64,000 nt of DNA, taken from NCBI GenBank assembly GCA_030762935.1, contig CM060899.1:60686501-60750500 (forward strand), in the 5' to 3' direction. Below are positions 32,906-43,689 of this stretch, one piece after another (position 1 is the stretch's first letter; the number at the start of each line of letters is the position of its first letter). A model generated the notes under the pieces. That model was not told the DNA's origin and did not search any database. It was given only the letters and a program-made list of their open reading frames with translations. The position numbers were made by a program, and so were the translations under genes. Origin of the DNA: Hymenopus coronatus (taxonomy: Eukaryota; Arthropoda; Insecta; Mantodea; Hymenopodidae).

Positions 32906-33758
32906 TTTTTTCTTCTAAAATGTGCTTATACAAATTTTTATAATGTGAGCTCAATTTCTTCACAAGCTATTTACATATTAATAAGAGTGGGGGGGTGCCG
33001 TTTCGATTCATGTGAGAAGAAATCAAATTTCTTCCTTAATTGAAGCTTCTCGGGAGTACTACACATCTCCTGAACATATTCCCTGCAGTAATGGTATCCC
33101 ACAAAACAATTTCACGCTACACCATCCACACCTAATAACTGCCACTTTTTCACATTTATCACATTGTCCTTTCAAATTCCTAAAGCAATAAATAATGTTG
33201 TGCTTTGGAAACGGTTTTGGTTTTTTCTGATAGTTCAGCCAGCAGCCAACCGTGCTGGAAGAACTATGTGATAAATGCGAAAAAGTGGTAGTTATTAGGT
33301 GTGGATGCTGTAGAGTGAATTAATGTTTTGTGGGATACCATAACTGCAGGGAATATGTTCAGGAGATGTGTAGTACTCCCGAGAAGCTTTAATTAAGGTA
33401 AGAAATTTGATCTTCTCACATGAAACCAAAGTCACTCCCTTTCACGCTCTTATTAATATGTAAATAACTCGCATAGTAATTACGCTTGTGTTGGTCATAT
33501 CGGACAATGAATGAAATTGGTGAAATGATGTTCAAATGATCTCGGGGTCCATGGAGCTTAAAGTAACTCGACATTCGTCTTCTCAGGATAAGGGAAAACC
33601 CCGAAAAAAACCATATCTGGGTAACTCCCCTTAAGTGAGATTCAAACTCACGACCTTTTGAATGTGGGGCAGGCGCTACCACCACACTACCCAGGCGGGC
33701 TTATAAAAATTTGTATAAGCACTTATTTTGACATAAACATGTTGGAAGAAAAAAATAT
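32906..33758. mobile_element. Foldback element with ~250-bp inverted arms, SINE C in one arm
   Basis: Left arm about 32906-33165 and right arm about 33256-33758 are inverted copies: gtgcttatacaaatttttat at 32931 versus ataaaaatttgtataagcac at 33703; ctatttacatattaataaga versus its reverse at 33450; tctcgggagtactacacatc on both. Removing SINE C (33487-33702) makes the arms collinear. No ORF; superfamily unknown. Confidence 0.75.
33487..33702 (-). repeat. SINE C, copy 3
   Basis: Reversed: gcccgcctgggtagtgtggt, ggtcgtgagtttgaatctca (B box), cgaatgtcgagttactttaa, ccaatttcattcattgtccg. Confidence 0.85.
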
Positions 33759-33804
33759 CACATTTTAATCTGCTCCATGAGAATGGTTGCTTGTTAGAAG
33801 AGAT

Positions 33805-34190
33805 CACAGAGGCTCTTGATTTAACTGATAACGCTTTCAAATCTTGGCAACCCATTAAGACCTTTTCCAGCAGTTGAATATTTTGTTAAGAAGTCACATG
33901 TTAATGTAAACATGGAGACAGATGTGCCATTGAAGATTTTGAAACGTATGATTACTACAAAAGTTTTTAATTTGATTGTTAAGACTAACAGGTATGCAGC
34001 AAAAGGAGGAGCTGATTCTGTGTCTGGGAAGTCCAGAAAAATTTCATGGCAAGATACGAATGTAGAAGAGATCTTTAACTTCTTTTCAATTATCATTACA
34101 ATGGGTTTGGTACATCTGCCAATATTACACTATCGCATTTCTGTGTTACAGAATGTGATAAAACCTTTGATCACATGTTGAGCTGTTGAG
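33805..34190 (+). pseudogene. piggyBac transposase fragment
   Basis: Plus-strand TDNAFKSWQPIKTF, frameshift, PAVEYFVKKS, VPLKILKRMI, NLIVKTNRYAAKGG, then ISWQDTNVEEIFNFF and IITMGLVHLPIL. The IV-x-x-TN-x-YA and W-x-x-x-x-x-EI...MGL-x-x-LP blocks are piggyBac N-terminal domain signatures. The DDD catalytic core is absent. Confidence 0.75.
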
Positions 34191-34507
34191 TATATTGCAC
34201 TATTTTATCACAAATTTAAAAAGCATATCCAATAGTTAACACCATCAGCTATAATAATGTTTCCTATTATGGTCTGTATAGAATGTTAGTTGTGTGCTTA
34301 TATTGAATATTTATAATAAATTTACTTTAAGTTTTTATTACATTCATCTGCAACATTTTCGTGTAACCTAACCTAAAACCTAACCTCAATAAATTCATTT
34401 CTTAAAGGATGTTAATTAATACTACATTTATATGTATAACAAAGCCAACTTTCATTTTGGAATTGGTTTAATTGTTTTTTTATACAAGCCGTGTGTAGGA
34501 CAGGATA

Positions 34508-34796
34508 AAATAAATTGTGTGTTATTTATGGACACTCTTTAACTACTATGGTTCTCAGCATCCCATTCTAAATTGGGCGTGAAAGACTGCTTAATTTTGC
34601 TCAGAGGCTTCACTATCAGGCGTGAGGTTATTTTACGTGCTGTAAATCTACGACACAGGACCAACAGCTTTACTTCCCTTCCAAAGGAAGCCATGCTTTT
34701 TACGCCCCAAAAAGTCAATCATCCTCCACTGGGTTTGAACCCGCGACCTTGGGTATATGAAGTCAGCATGGTGACCATTACACCACAGAGGAGTTG
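34508..34796 (-). repeat. SINE A, copy 3
   Basis: Reversed: ctctgtggtgtaatggtcac, ggtcgcgggttcaaacccag (B box), gcatggcttcctttggaagg, gcagtctttcacgcccaatt, agagtgtccataaataaca. Confidence 0.82.
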
Positions 34797-35217
34797 GATA
34801 GGTAGAGTCAGACTGTAAAATTCAATGCCATAGCCGAGATTTGAACCACAGATCTCCCAGTCTCTAGCCGGTTGCTCTACAACTGAGCTACCATGGCAAC
34901 ATGCCAACATTGAATTACTCAATTGACTTGCATGTTTCCAAGTAAACCACAAGGTGACTCAAATTATTTTGAGATGACACTACGAATCCTGGGACTAAAA
35001 GCATTTACAACCTTGTAGGGTCACCATTGGGGTATGTCATCTCAAAATAATTGGAGTCAGCTTGTGGTTTACCAAGAAACATGCAAGTCAGTTGAGAAAT
35101 TCAATGATATGCCGGCATGTTGTCATGGCATCTCAGTGTTAGAGAACAGGCTAGAACTGTGGTTCAAATCCTGGCTATGGCATTGAATTTTTCAGTCTGA
35201 CTCTACCCATTCAACTT
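34797..35217. repeat. Inverted pair of SINE D (tRNA-derived)
   Basis: 34797-34983 (minus) and 35026-35217 (plus) are inverted copies with a ~40-bp centre. The tRNA-like part, reversed, reads gccatggtagctcagttgta, gagcaaccggctagag, and ggttcaaatctcggctatgg; its ends GCCATGG/CTATGGC still pair as an acceptor stem. Body: cattgaattttacagtctga. Confidence 0.7.
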
Positions 35218-35219
35218 TC

Positions 35220-35590
35220 ATTTTGTTCTTCTAAATATTGGCTTCCCAATACATAGAAGTTTTTTTTAAGTTTATCTGTATATCCTTCATGCACTTCAAA
35301 ATGCTTTTATGTATTTCCAGTGTTTTGTTTCTGTTTTTATAATAATCATGTTTTGAATTATGAATTATTTCATGTCATTCATAATAGGATCACAAGTCCA
35401 ACTCATTTCTTCTAATGATAAACACATCACTCTTATTAACCTTCTATTTAATTATGTTATTTTATGCTGTTTTCAAAGATATATTTCTATATCTATAATT
35501 ATGTGCCTTTCTCTGCTTATTTTGCTTACAAATATTAAAATATAGGCTACTCTACAAACCTTAAAGCCATTTGTAGATAAAGTGTTTGCT
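35220..35590. other. No recognised feature
   Basis: A/T-rich sequence without ORF or repeat that I recognise. Confidence 0.3.
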
Positions 35591-35598
35591 TTAAAAAA

Positions 35599-36402
35599 TC
35601 TGATGTGTTCCATTCACATGACTTTCTCTATATCTCTGCAACAACTTATTGTTAGAAAGCTTATGCTTCTATTTACTTCATGCTAATCGAGAAAAATCAG
35701 CAGAAATAGTCTTATTACTTGCTTCCTTGTAAGTAGAAATTAAATTAGGGAGTACCATAGGTTAAAGTGATAGTCAAAAGCTGGTTGGTATGTGACTGAA
35801 GTTCCTTTGTTTGTATGGACAGGAGTTGACAAATTCTTGTATGATAAAAGTTAAAGTTTTTTAAAGCTGAAACCAAAACCAAGGAATAGAAGAAGAAGAA
35901 AAAAAAAAAAAGATCAACTCCATGAAAAAAAAGTATACAACATAAATGGTGTGTTTTAACGGGCTCTACATTTTTTGTGTAGTAAGCTTTTATCTATCTC
36001 TTATGGTTTAGCAGTTATGCAAAATTCCGTAAATTTCATCCAGAATAAAGTAGGCTTCAGAGGCTATTCCCAGAAAATTGAAGATATACATTTTATTTGT
36101 CAAGTCAAATATCTTTAATATACAATACTGTAATCAAAATCGTTAGAGCCATTTTTGAAAAAATAAAAATTTTCGAAAAAAGTTCCATGAAAAGGGTAGT
36201 TTGGAGTGGGAGGATTTTTCTCAAAATCTTTGTGTCACATCCCTGGAAGATACTAAACTTAAATACCAAGTTTGGTATTTTACCAACTTTTTGTTTTTTG
36301 AGTTATTGTGTATTTCCGATGAAATCTCTGTATCAAATTTTTGGGTGGAGTGCAATACCTTCTCTATACACTATGTACTTGGTACATGTAGAGTAAGTAA
36401 AA
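35599..36402 (+). repeat. HINE-like copy, full length, end type I
   Basis: tctgatgtgttccattcaca, ctctatatctctgc; 3' tacactatgtacttggtaca then tgtagagtaagtaaaaa. CA tract absent. Confidence 0.88.
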
Positions 36403-36534
36403 ATTGAATTACAAAAGTGTGCAATTATTATTGATTGTGAAGAAAACCAGTCATAAACTCTATAAAATGTCACTGGTAAACATCTAAGTTTGTTTGTAAA
36501 GTTCAACTTTTGTGAAACAGGCCATTGGTCTCCA

Positions 36535-36790
36535 TCCAGTTGCTCTATGATTGACCTAATAGTTGGTTACTCTACGAAGCCTGGGACTTAAAGCATTATG
36601 ACATTGTAAGTTGCTATTGGGGCCATTTCAAAATAGTTTGGAGATCCCTTGGTTTACCTTGAGTCAGTTAGGGAATGTAGTGTCATGTTGCCATGGTAGC
36701 TCAGTGGTTAGAGCAACTGTATGGACACCAAGAGATCCGTGGTTCAAATTCCAGCTAGGCATTGAATTTTTCAGTGTGACTACATTTCCA
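36535..36790 (+). repeat. SINE D, copy 3
   Basis: Contains cgaagcctgggacttaaagc (shared with the centre of the inverted pair at 34990), gccatggtagctcagtggtt, ggttcaaattccagctaggc, and ttgaatttttcagtgtgact. Confidence 0.65.
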
Positions 36791-36794
36791 ATAT

Positions 36795-38640
36795 TAACAA
36801 AAGATTATTCTTCTATCCACTTCATGCTAATTAAGATAAACGTTATCAGAAATAGTTTTATTACTTAGTTCCTTTAAGTTGAGGGTAAATAAGTGCATAC
36901 ACTATGCTAATGCAGTAATCAAATCTTTTAAAAGCTATAGTTATATGATTGACATTGAAATTTGATTCTCTTTGAATGGCAAGGAGTAAAACAAAACAAC
37001 AAAACGAGTGATGGCATACTGTTTGAGGAAACTGTAAGTATTAGAGAATTTAAACATATAACAAGCAATATGTTGGAAATGGTTCACTCCACAAAAAAAG
37101 TTGATGTGTTCCATTCACATAACCTTCTCTAGCTGTTTCACATACAAACTATTCTTACAAAAGATTATTCTTTTGTTTACATCATGTTAATCAATAAACA
37201 TTAGCAGAATTGGTCTTATTACTTGCTTCTTTGAAAGTAGGAGAGAAATAAGGGAATACACTAGGCTAAAGCGATAGTCAAATCTTTTAAAAGCTGGTTG
37301 CTGTGTGATTATCATTGAAGTCTGGTTCTCTTTCCATAGCCAGGGATAAAACAAAAGAGATATAAAATGGATGAGGGGATTCCTACTTGAGGAAACTATC
37401 ATTGTTGGAGAATTTAAACATATAATAAGCAATATCTTGGAAATAGTTCACTCCACAAAAAAATCTGATGGGTTCCAATTACATGATGTTCTCTAGCTGT
37501 TCCACATCAAACTATTCTTACAAAAGATTATTCTTTTACATGCTAATCAAGATAAACATTAGTAGAATTAGTCTTATTACTTGCTTCTTTGTAAGTAGAA
37601 GCAAAATAAAGCAATATTCAAATTTTTAAAAGTTTGATTTGCTTTGTATGGCCAGCAGTAAAACAACATATGAAATGAAAAGTAACTTTCCGTTTGAGAA
37701 AAGTTACGTAGTTTAAAATTGAAACCAATAACAAGAAACATCTTGGAAATGGTCAACTCTACAATAAAAATCTGATGTGTTACACTCACATGACTTTCTC
37801 TAGCTGCTCTACAAACCTCCTACAAAAGATTATTCTTCTTTGTACACAATGCTAATCGAGATAAATATTAGCAGAATGTTATTACTTAGTTCCTAAAAAG
37901 TAGAAGAGAATAAGGGAATGCGCTATGCTAAAATGATTGTCAAATGTTTTAAAAGCTATCGTTATGCGATTGTCATTGCAAATCACTTCTTTGCTTGGCC
38001 AGGAGTAGAACAAAAGAAAAGTGGACACTTCCTGTCTGAGAAAAGTTTAAGTACTTCCCAATTGAAACCAATAACAAGGAATATCTCAGAAATGGTTACC
38101 TCCACAACAAAAACGTAAAGGACATAAATTGTGTGTTTTGTCATGATGTACATTTTTTGTGTAGTGAGTTTTTTTATATCTCTTACGGTTTAGCAGTTAA
38201 GCAAAATTCATCCAGAATAAAGAGGTCTTAAGAGGCTATTTCCCAAAAATTTGATATATACATTTTATTTCGGATATAAATAGCTTTAATATATGGGATT
38301 TTAATCAAAATTATTAGAGCCATTTTTAAGAAAATCAAAATTTTCAAAATTTGTCCCATGTAAAGGTTAGTTTTTACTAGGGGGATTTTTTTTGAAAACA
38401 CACACACACACACACACACAGACCTTTTTTTAAAAATGCTTTTTTTGGACTCAGGGGACTCCAAAACATATATTTCCGGTGATATCTCGGTATCAAATTT
38501 TTGGGTGCATTACAATACCTTCTCTATCCCTATGTACATTGTACATGTGGGGCTAGAGAAAGTAAAAATGTATGTGACATAAATTATGTGTTTTAATAAG
38601 ATCTAAATTTTTTGTGTAGTAATTTTTTGTTTATTTCTTA
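36795..38640 (+). repeat. Nest of four HINE-like copies inserted in one another
   Basis: Start-side segments begin near 36795 (truncated), 37101, 37464 and 37771. The first three each stop at the same internal point, ...ctccac/ctac plus A-run, where the next begins. The fourth runs to its full 3' end at 38564 (type II). Then aaaatgtatgtgacataaat at 38565 resumes exactly where the earlier copies were cut. Confidence 0.85.
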
Positions 38641-38641
38641 T

Positions 38642-38696
38642 GGTTGGCCAGTCGTGGCCGAGTGGTTAGACCACTTGCCTCTCACCAAGGAGGCCT
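38642..38696 (+). repeat. SINE B fragment
   Basis: ggccagtcgtggccgagtgg, ttagaccacttgcctctcac only; fused to a HINE-like copy. Confidence 0.6.
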
Positions 38697-39188
38697 GGTA
38701 TATAAAAATACTTGGTATTTAAATTTAGTATCTTCTAAGGATGTGACAAAGATTTTCAAGAAAATCCCCCCAAACCAAACCACTCTTTACATGGAAAATT
38801 TTTTGAACATGTTTTTCTCAAAACTGGCTCTATTGATTCTGATTAAAATACCTTATATTAACAATATTTGTATATCACAAATAAAATGTATATCTGCATT
38901 TTCTGGAAATAGCCTCTGAAAATCTTACAACTTACTACACAAAAATATAGATCTTGTTATAACACACAATTTATGTCATATACATTTTTGTAGTAGAGTT
39001 GACTGTTTCCATGATATTCCTTGTTATTGGTTTCTATTTCAAAGGTCATCTTTCACTTGTCTGTCTGTTGTTTACTCCTGGCAAGCAAAGAGAATGAAAT
39101 TTCAATTGTTTCACATAGCAACCAGCTTTGAAAAGAATTGATTATTGATTTAGCCTAGTGTATTCCCTTATTGCTATTCTACTTACAA

Positions 39189-39840
39189 ATTCATTTCAAT
39201 TCAATTCTTTATTCACCACATTAATTCTTTAAAGAAACTTTAGTTTCGTCAATTACAGTATATACCTACAATATAATAAACTGATGTATATAAACTGGTG
39301 TTTTACATAAAATATAAAAAAATAGAATAAAAATTCATCATTATCTGTGACCTAAGTACCATTTACTGAGTAAAAGATATGTTGCAGCAGAACGGATTTT
39401 AGTTTATTCTTAAACATTGTTATACTTTTCACATATTTTATATCTTGTGGTAATTTATTAAATATTTTGATACCCATTCTAACTACATTGCTTTTGAGAA
39501 TGCTTGTTCTATAAAATGTAACCTGTAAATTATTCTTTTGATATGTGTTATGTAGATGTAGATCTGCATTATTTCCAAACATTCATGGGATTGTTTGATA
39601 TAACATGCTATTTTCGCTATGAAAATATAAGAAACCAATAGGATTGTCTACTCTTTAAATAATTGTGTACATGATGTTCTGCTTGCACCACACATTAATC
39701 TTATTTTCATTTTTTGTATCTTGAAAACCCTCTTTTGTATCTTATGGAGCCCCTTCCCAAAACGTTATACCATAGCTTAATAAGCTTTGAAAGTATAAAA
39801 ATATACTCCCCTCAATGCATGCAAATTAATTTCATTTTTC
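39189..39840 (-). pseudogene. LINE reverse transcriptase C-terminal fragment with 3' tail
   Basis: Minus-strand reading: SLIKLWYNVLGRGS, IRYKRGFSRYKK, then NADLHLHNTYQKNNLQVTFY, RMGIKIFNKLPQDIKYV and FKNKLKSVLLQHIFYS. This is the G-x-K-L-x-N-x-LP...FK-x-x-LK-x-x-L tail of jockey/CR1-type LINEs. AATAAAG and an AATTGAATTGAAATG tail mark the 3' end at about 39189. It sits inside a HINE-like copy (38697-40466). Confidence 0.7.
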
Positions 39841-40319
39841 AAGCATTTTAGTACATAATAAACTGAACCAATGCTTTTCAAATGGGGAGAGTTCTACACT
39901 GCAGCAAATGAGATGCATTATCGTGTTCTGCATTGCCAGGTTGCTACCCCCACTCTTTTCATATCTCCCTCTCACTCGCATACTGAGCATGCAAATCTGC
40001 CTGGCGACATAATGTTTATTCCTGTGTATTATGAAAACTATTTGAGCTAAAAATCTTTTATGGTTCTGTTATGAACATTACTCTCTATTTTTCTCGTAAA
40101 TTATTTTTTGCAAAATTTAAATACTTTGTCTTATCACAAGTGGTATTAATAAGAGATGGAATCACTTAGCGTGTTACTCCCCAGTTAAGTGGGAATGCAA
40201 TATGTCAACAAAGCAGCACTCTGATTGGCTGCCGGCCTGGTGGCACTCAAGGGCAAACCTCATCCCATTTGTAAGCCGCTGCAAGTGTAGAGATTAATCA
40301 TTTCACATGGGTATGCCAT
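39841..40319. other. Unassigned insert sequence
   Basis: Remainder of the insertion in the HINE-like copy; possibly degenerate upstream LINE sequence. No ORF. Confidence 0.3.
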
Positions 40320-40594
40320 TTCAAAGAATCAAGTAACAAGACCAATTCTGTTAATGTTTATCTTGATTAGCATGATCTAGATAAAAGAATAATCTTTTGT
40401 GAGAAAGTTTGTTTATGGAACAGCTAGAGAAAGTCATGTGAATGGAACACATCAGATTTTATTGTTGTTCCATTTATACCCCATCCTGCCTTTAATTGCA
40501 ATGGTCATATAGGCATCCTTACATCCCATTGGCAGTGGTGTTAACTCTTATGGGATTGTATTGAATTTGTTTTTTTGGGTTTTAAGCATTAGAT

Positions 40595-40770
40595 ATCTCT
40601 CTCTATCTCTCTCACACACATTCATAACTCTCTTTCATACTTCCAGACTCTAGGGAGGATAGAGAATAATCTTGGCTAGAAAAAAATTCCCAATCCCAGC
40701 TGGAAGTCAAACCTGAGACCCCTTGTAAAGCAGGCAGATCCTCTACTGACTGAGCTAAGGGCACAGAACA
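40595..40770 (-). repeat. SINE E (tRNA-derived)
   Basis: Reversed: gtgcccttagctcagtcagt (A box), ggggtctcaggtttgacttc (B box), then gctgggattgggaatttttt and a ctctctctctatc-like end. Single copy seen. Confidence 0.6.
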
Positions 40771-41099
40771 GAAAATAAAGGGGCTATAAAAATAGTAACA
40801 ATTTGTATTTGAATTAAATGTGTGTAACATTCCTATTGGACGATAGCAAGTCATTGATTTCTTGTTAGTAGTATTAATATTTTACAAAGATTTAATATTA
40901 ATATTTAAATCTTCCAATCTATTACTCAAATATAAGATATCATTAAAAATTAAGTTGTTAATTTACTTTGATTTATTTTTGGAACTGTGATTTAAGTAAT
41001 GATTATTAGTATACAATGGTTCCACCACTTGGCATTACTTCTATACACGGGTACTTTTGTTATTTCGTCATTAGAGCCGCATTATAATTGCTTACTGGT

Positions 41100-41350
41100 C
41101 TGTTATAAACATTTAGGGTCCTAAGCTGCAAAGCGTAGCCCAACGTGGAGGGCCCTAAGCCGCAATGTGTAGCCAAGGGATATTTTTTATAAGTTGAGTG
41201 TAGCAGTTGCGGTCGAAGGCGACAGGGTGTAGACGATGAATCTGTGAAACTAAAACCCAATGTTCCCAAGAAGAAGTCAAAATTTTTCGGAATCTGGCAA
41301 CTTTCACATCTGAACAACTTAGCGCATGTGTGCGTGCTGCGCGCATGTCA
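41100..41350 (-). repeat. Repeat F copy 2
   Basis: Reversed: ccctgtcgccttcgaccgca, actgctacactcaacttata, cttggctacacattgcggct, tagggccctccacgttgggc. Matches 500-870. Confidence 0.45.
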
Positions 41351-42385
41351 GTATATGGGTGGTGGAACTGTCGTATAGCTTTACCAAGTAATGTTATAAA
41401 GTATGAAGTATTAAGTTTAATTTATAATTTTGTTTTTTAGAAACAGCTGAACAAAGTTTCAACGCACTGAAGAATCACTTATGCAGTTATTAAAGTCATT
41501 AGTATCTGTATTTATTACTTTGAAAAGTAAGACAATAGCCATATCATTGCTAACTGATTGTTTTACCAGCCAGATTTAATTGCCAGTTGCCAAAGATTTT
41601 AAAATGCTACTTTCAATGAAAAAAATTGCCAAGAACGTGAAAAATAGCCAAATCTGTTGTATGTTCTAAAATAATGGTGAAAATTTATCAAATTGCGTTC
41701 AACAAGCTTATTGCTCATATAAAAAAAAAAATGAAGCGCCAAAGCGAAACTGATGGAAATGTACCGATTTTGAAATTGAAATTTACCGCGCCAGTTGCAC
41801 TGTATTTCTTTGTACTACCACTGCTATCTAGCGAATGAGTTGCGAAGCAGGTAAGATGTGTCATCCCTTCGAACAGAGCGCCATAACTGTTTGTGTATTA
41901 ATGGTGAAACGGGTAGGAGGTGTTGCCAATGGTTACAGTGACAGTCATTTGAATTCAAGAGCTATTTCAAAGTTTATGAATAGTGTTTCATTCGTTTCGT
42001 ACGAGCAGTGTTACTCAGCGATTATATATAGAGCTTGTGCAACATTTTCTCCATTGGATGTTTAGTTTCCATCCAGTGTAACAAAGAAATTCAAGAGCGT
42101 ACAATGTCAAATGTTGGTCAACTGTGCTTATAAACACTTGCGTTCCTGTATTATTTTGTAGTCATGGAAGTGTACTGTTGTCATGTTGTTACACGGGGTA
42201 ATGTGCTGAGCAGAAGTTTGTTTGCATGAAGGTCGCGTCAGCTTTACATTGTTCATTAGTGTTGCTTAAGTACAAAGTTTTTATACATATCATTAGTTGA
42301 TTGGCTCATCAGTAATCAAGCTCAAAATTTTCGCGGCAATAAGTGTAGTGGTTTCACTTGACAGCAAGTATAAGAAGAGTATGCA
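41351..42385. other. Putative upstream region of the 42386 gene
   Basis: No transposon recognised. Mixed composition with several CG-containing stretches (41730-41830, 42330). Probably intergenic/promoter sequence; no TATA box assigned. Confidence 0.3.
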
Positions 42386-42555
42386 ATGGCACATACACAG
42401 GATTACATGACCATTTACAAGCAGTTTTTCGAGGAATTCGCTGCAACGGTGAACCCAAATGATCAACTACCTGTCAAGGTTGCTGCTTATTACCTGTGTG
42501 AAACAGAACTCGTTGGAGAAATAGTTGATTGGACCCTACAGTACCTCAGCCAAAA
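42386..42555 (+). CDS. First coding exon of an unidentified host gene
   Basis: ATG in good context (gcaATGG) opens 56 codons plus 2 nt: MAHTQDYMTIYKQFFEEF, then a helical stretch ending LQYLSQ, directly before a strong donor gtaagtg at 42556 (phase 2). The composition looks like host coding sequence rather than a transposase. I do not recognise the family; no signal peptide or membrane segment is visible. An upstream out-of-frame ATG overlaps the start (atgcaatgg). Later exons are not identified, so the gene is partial here. The upstream 41.4-42.4 kb is a likely promoter region. Confidence 0.5.
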
Positions 42556-43471
42556 GTAAGTGATATGTTATTTAATGCATTTAACCCTTTTATGATCAAA
42601 TGTAATAATAAAACATAATATAGCATTGCATTTTACACGAGATTTCAGGTCAAGAGTCAAAATCTCTGACTGTTGTATGGTTGACAGACAAAAGCACATG
42701 GAATAGAGAGTTGATTCACAGCCGCGTAAAAGCATTTCGATAGCAAAAGTCAATGTTTGAATAACTCGTATTAACAATCGCGTACGGAAGTAAAGGTTGC
42801 TTGAATAATGATACAAAACGGAAGTCACTAACAATATATTACTTTTTGAGCCGTTATATTTGATAATAGATTTATGAGCTGCTCATTAACGTCTACAAGT
42901 AAATCTTGTAACACAGTGAAAACTATAACAAAGTTACAAGGTTGTCAACTGTTTGGAGTACAATGAAAACATTACGTTTCAAGGTTGTCAATGTCAACAA
43001 TATTTGCATTCACATTTAAATGCAGGAACGTCAGTATTAATGCAATTCAGCGTTTATATGTAGTGTTGTATTCTTAAGTACGAGAGAATCAGTTTTTCTT
43101 AGTACTTTTTGCAGGACATCAAAAATCGATTAGTTACATTAAGAAACCTGTTTTAAATGTAGTCCACATTTTGTTGTTTTTTTTTTGCGCGCACTATTGC
43201 GTAACCTCCTTGTGTGATAAAAAGTATGTCCAGTTAGAAATGCCACCTTCAAACCGTCTCCCGAACAAGCAAAATGTGATTTTTAACCCAGGCCAAACTA
43301 ACCAGCTTATTTCTAAGTAGGCGTTTCTTGATGTTGTTCATGGAACAAATTTTGCGTATTTTTGCTGAGTGTTGAATGGTTGTAAAAGACAGGTGCCGCA
43401 TTTGACGGCCAGTCTCCCGCGAAGATATATTGCGATTTCATAGGCCAATGGCACGGCCCAATCCCTAACAG
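42556..43471. other. Likely intron of the 42386 gene
   Basis: Non-coding, starting with gtaagtg. No HINE-like or SINE sequence recognised. Confidence 0.35.
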
Positions 43472-43667
43472 GTAGAATTACCTTTGAAGAAATCATTAAA
43501 GCATGCAGTTTACAATCCTTTTTTTACGGCGCGAGAAAAACAAACTCTTTTAGCGAAAATACATTTTTGTGAAAGAGCTTCTCAATTTTCCAAACTTCTG
43601 GATGATTTTAATGCCAGAAAAACCCTCAGTTATATTCGCCTACCTCTGATTGAAAACGTTTCCGGCA
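43472..43667 (+). CDS. Possible exon or decayed element ORF, unidentified
   Basis: An open stretch follows acceptor-like ctaacag and ends at donor-like gtaagta (43668). It reads VELPLKKSLKHAVYNPFF, then a charged helical segment, then LSYIRLPLIENVSG. Phase 0 at its start does not match the phase 2 end of the exon at 42386, so direct splicing would hit a stop. It may be an exon after a missed one, or a transposon relic. A HINE-like copy starts 20 bp downstream. Confidence 0.25.
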
Positions 43668-43689
43668 GTAAGTATACAAATTATAAAAA

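Larger units (their letters stand above)
38697..40466 (-). repeat. HINE-like copy split by a 1.1-kb insertion
   Basis: Reversed pieces 38697-39188 and 40320-40466 (ending cagctagagaaagtcatgtg, aatggaacacatcagat) are collinear. The insert 39189-40319 holds the LINE fragment and unique sequence. The 3' palindrome end is lost at the SINE B junction. Confidence 0.75.

Noticed and set aside
34850..34900. tRNA gene on the minus strand
   Set aside because: Acceptor stem pairs, but the anticodon and T stems do not, and it is duplicated as SINE D.
36795..38640. Satellite or CRISPR-like tandem array
   Set aside because: Units differ in length (about 300-360 bp), are element starts, and the broken copy resumes downstream: nested insertions.
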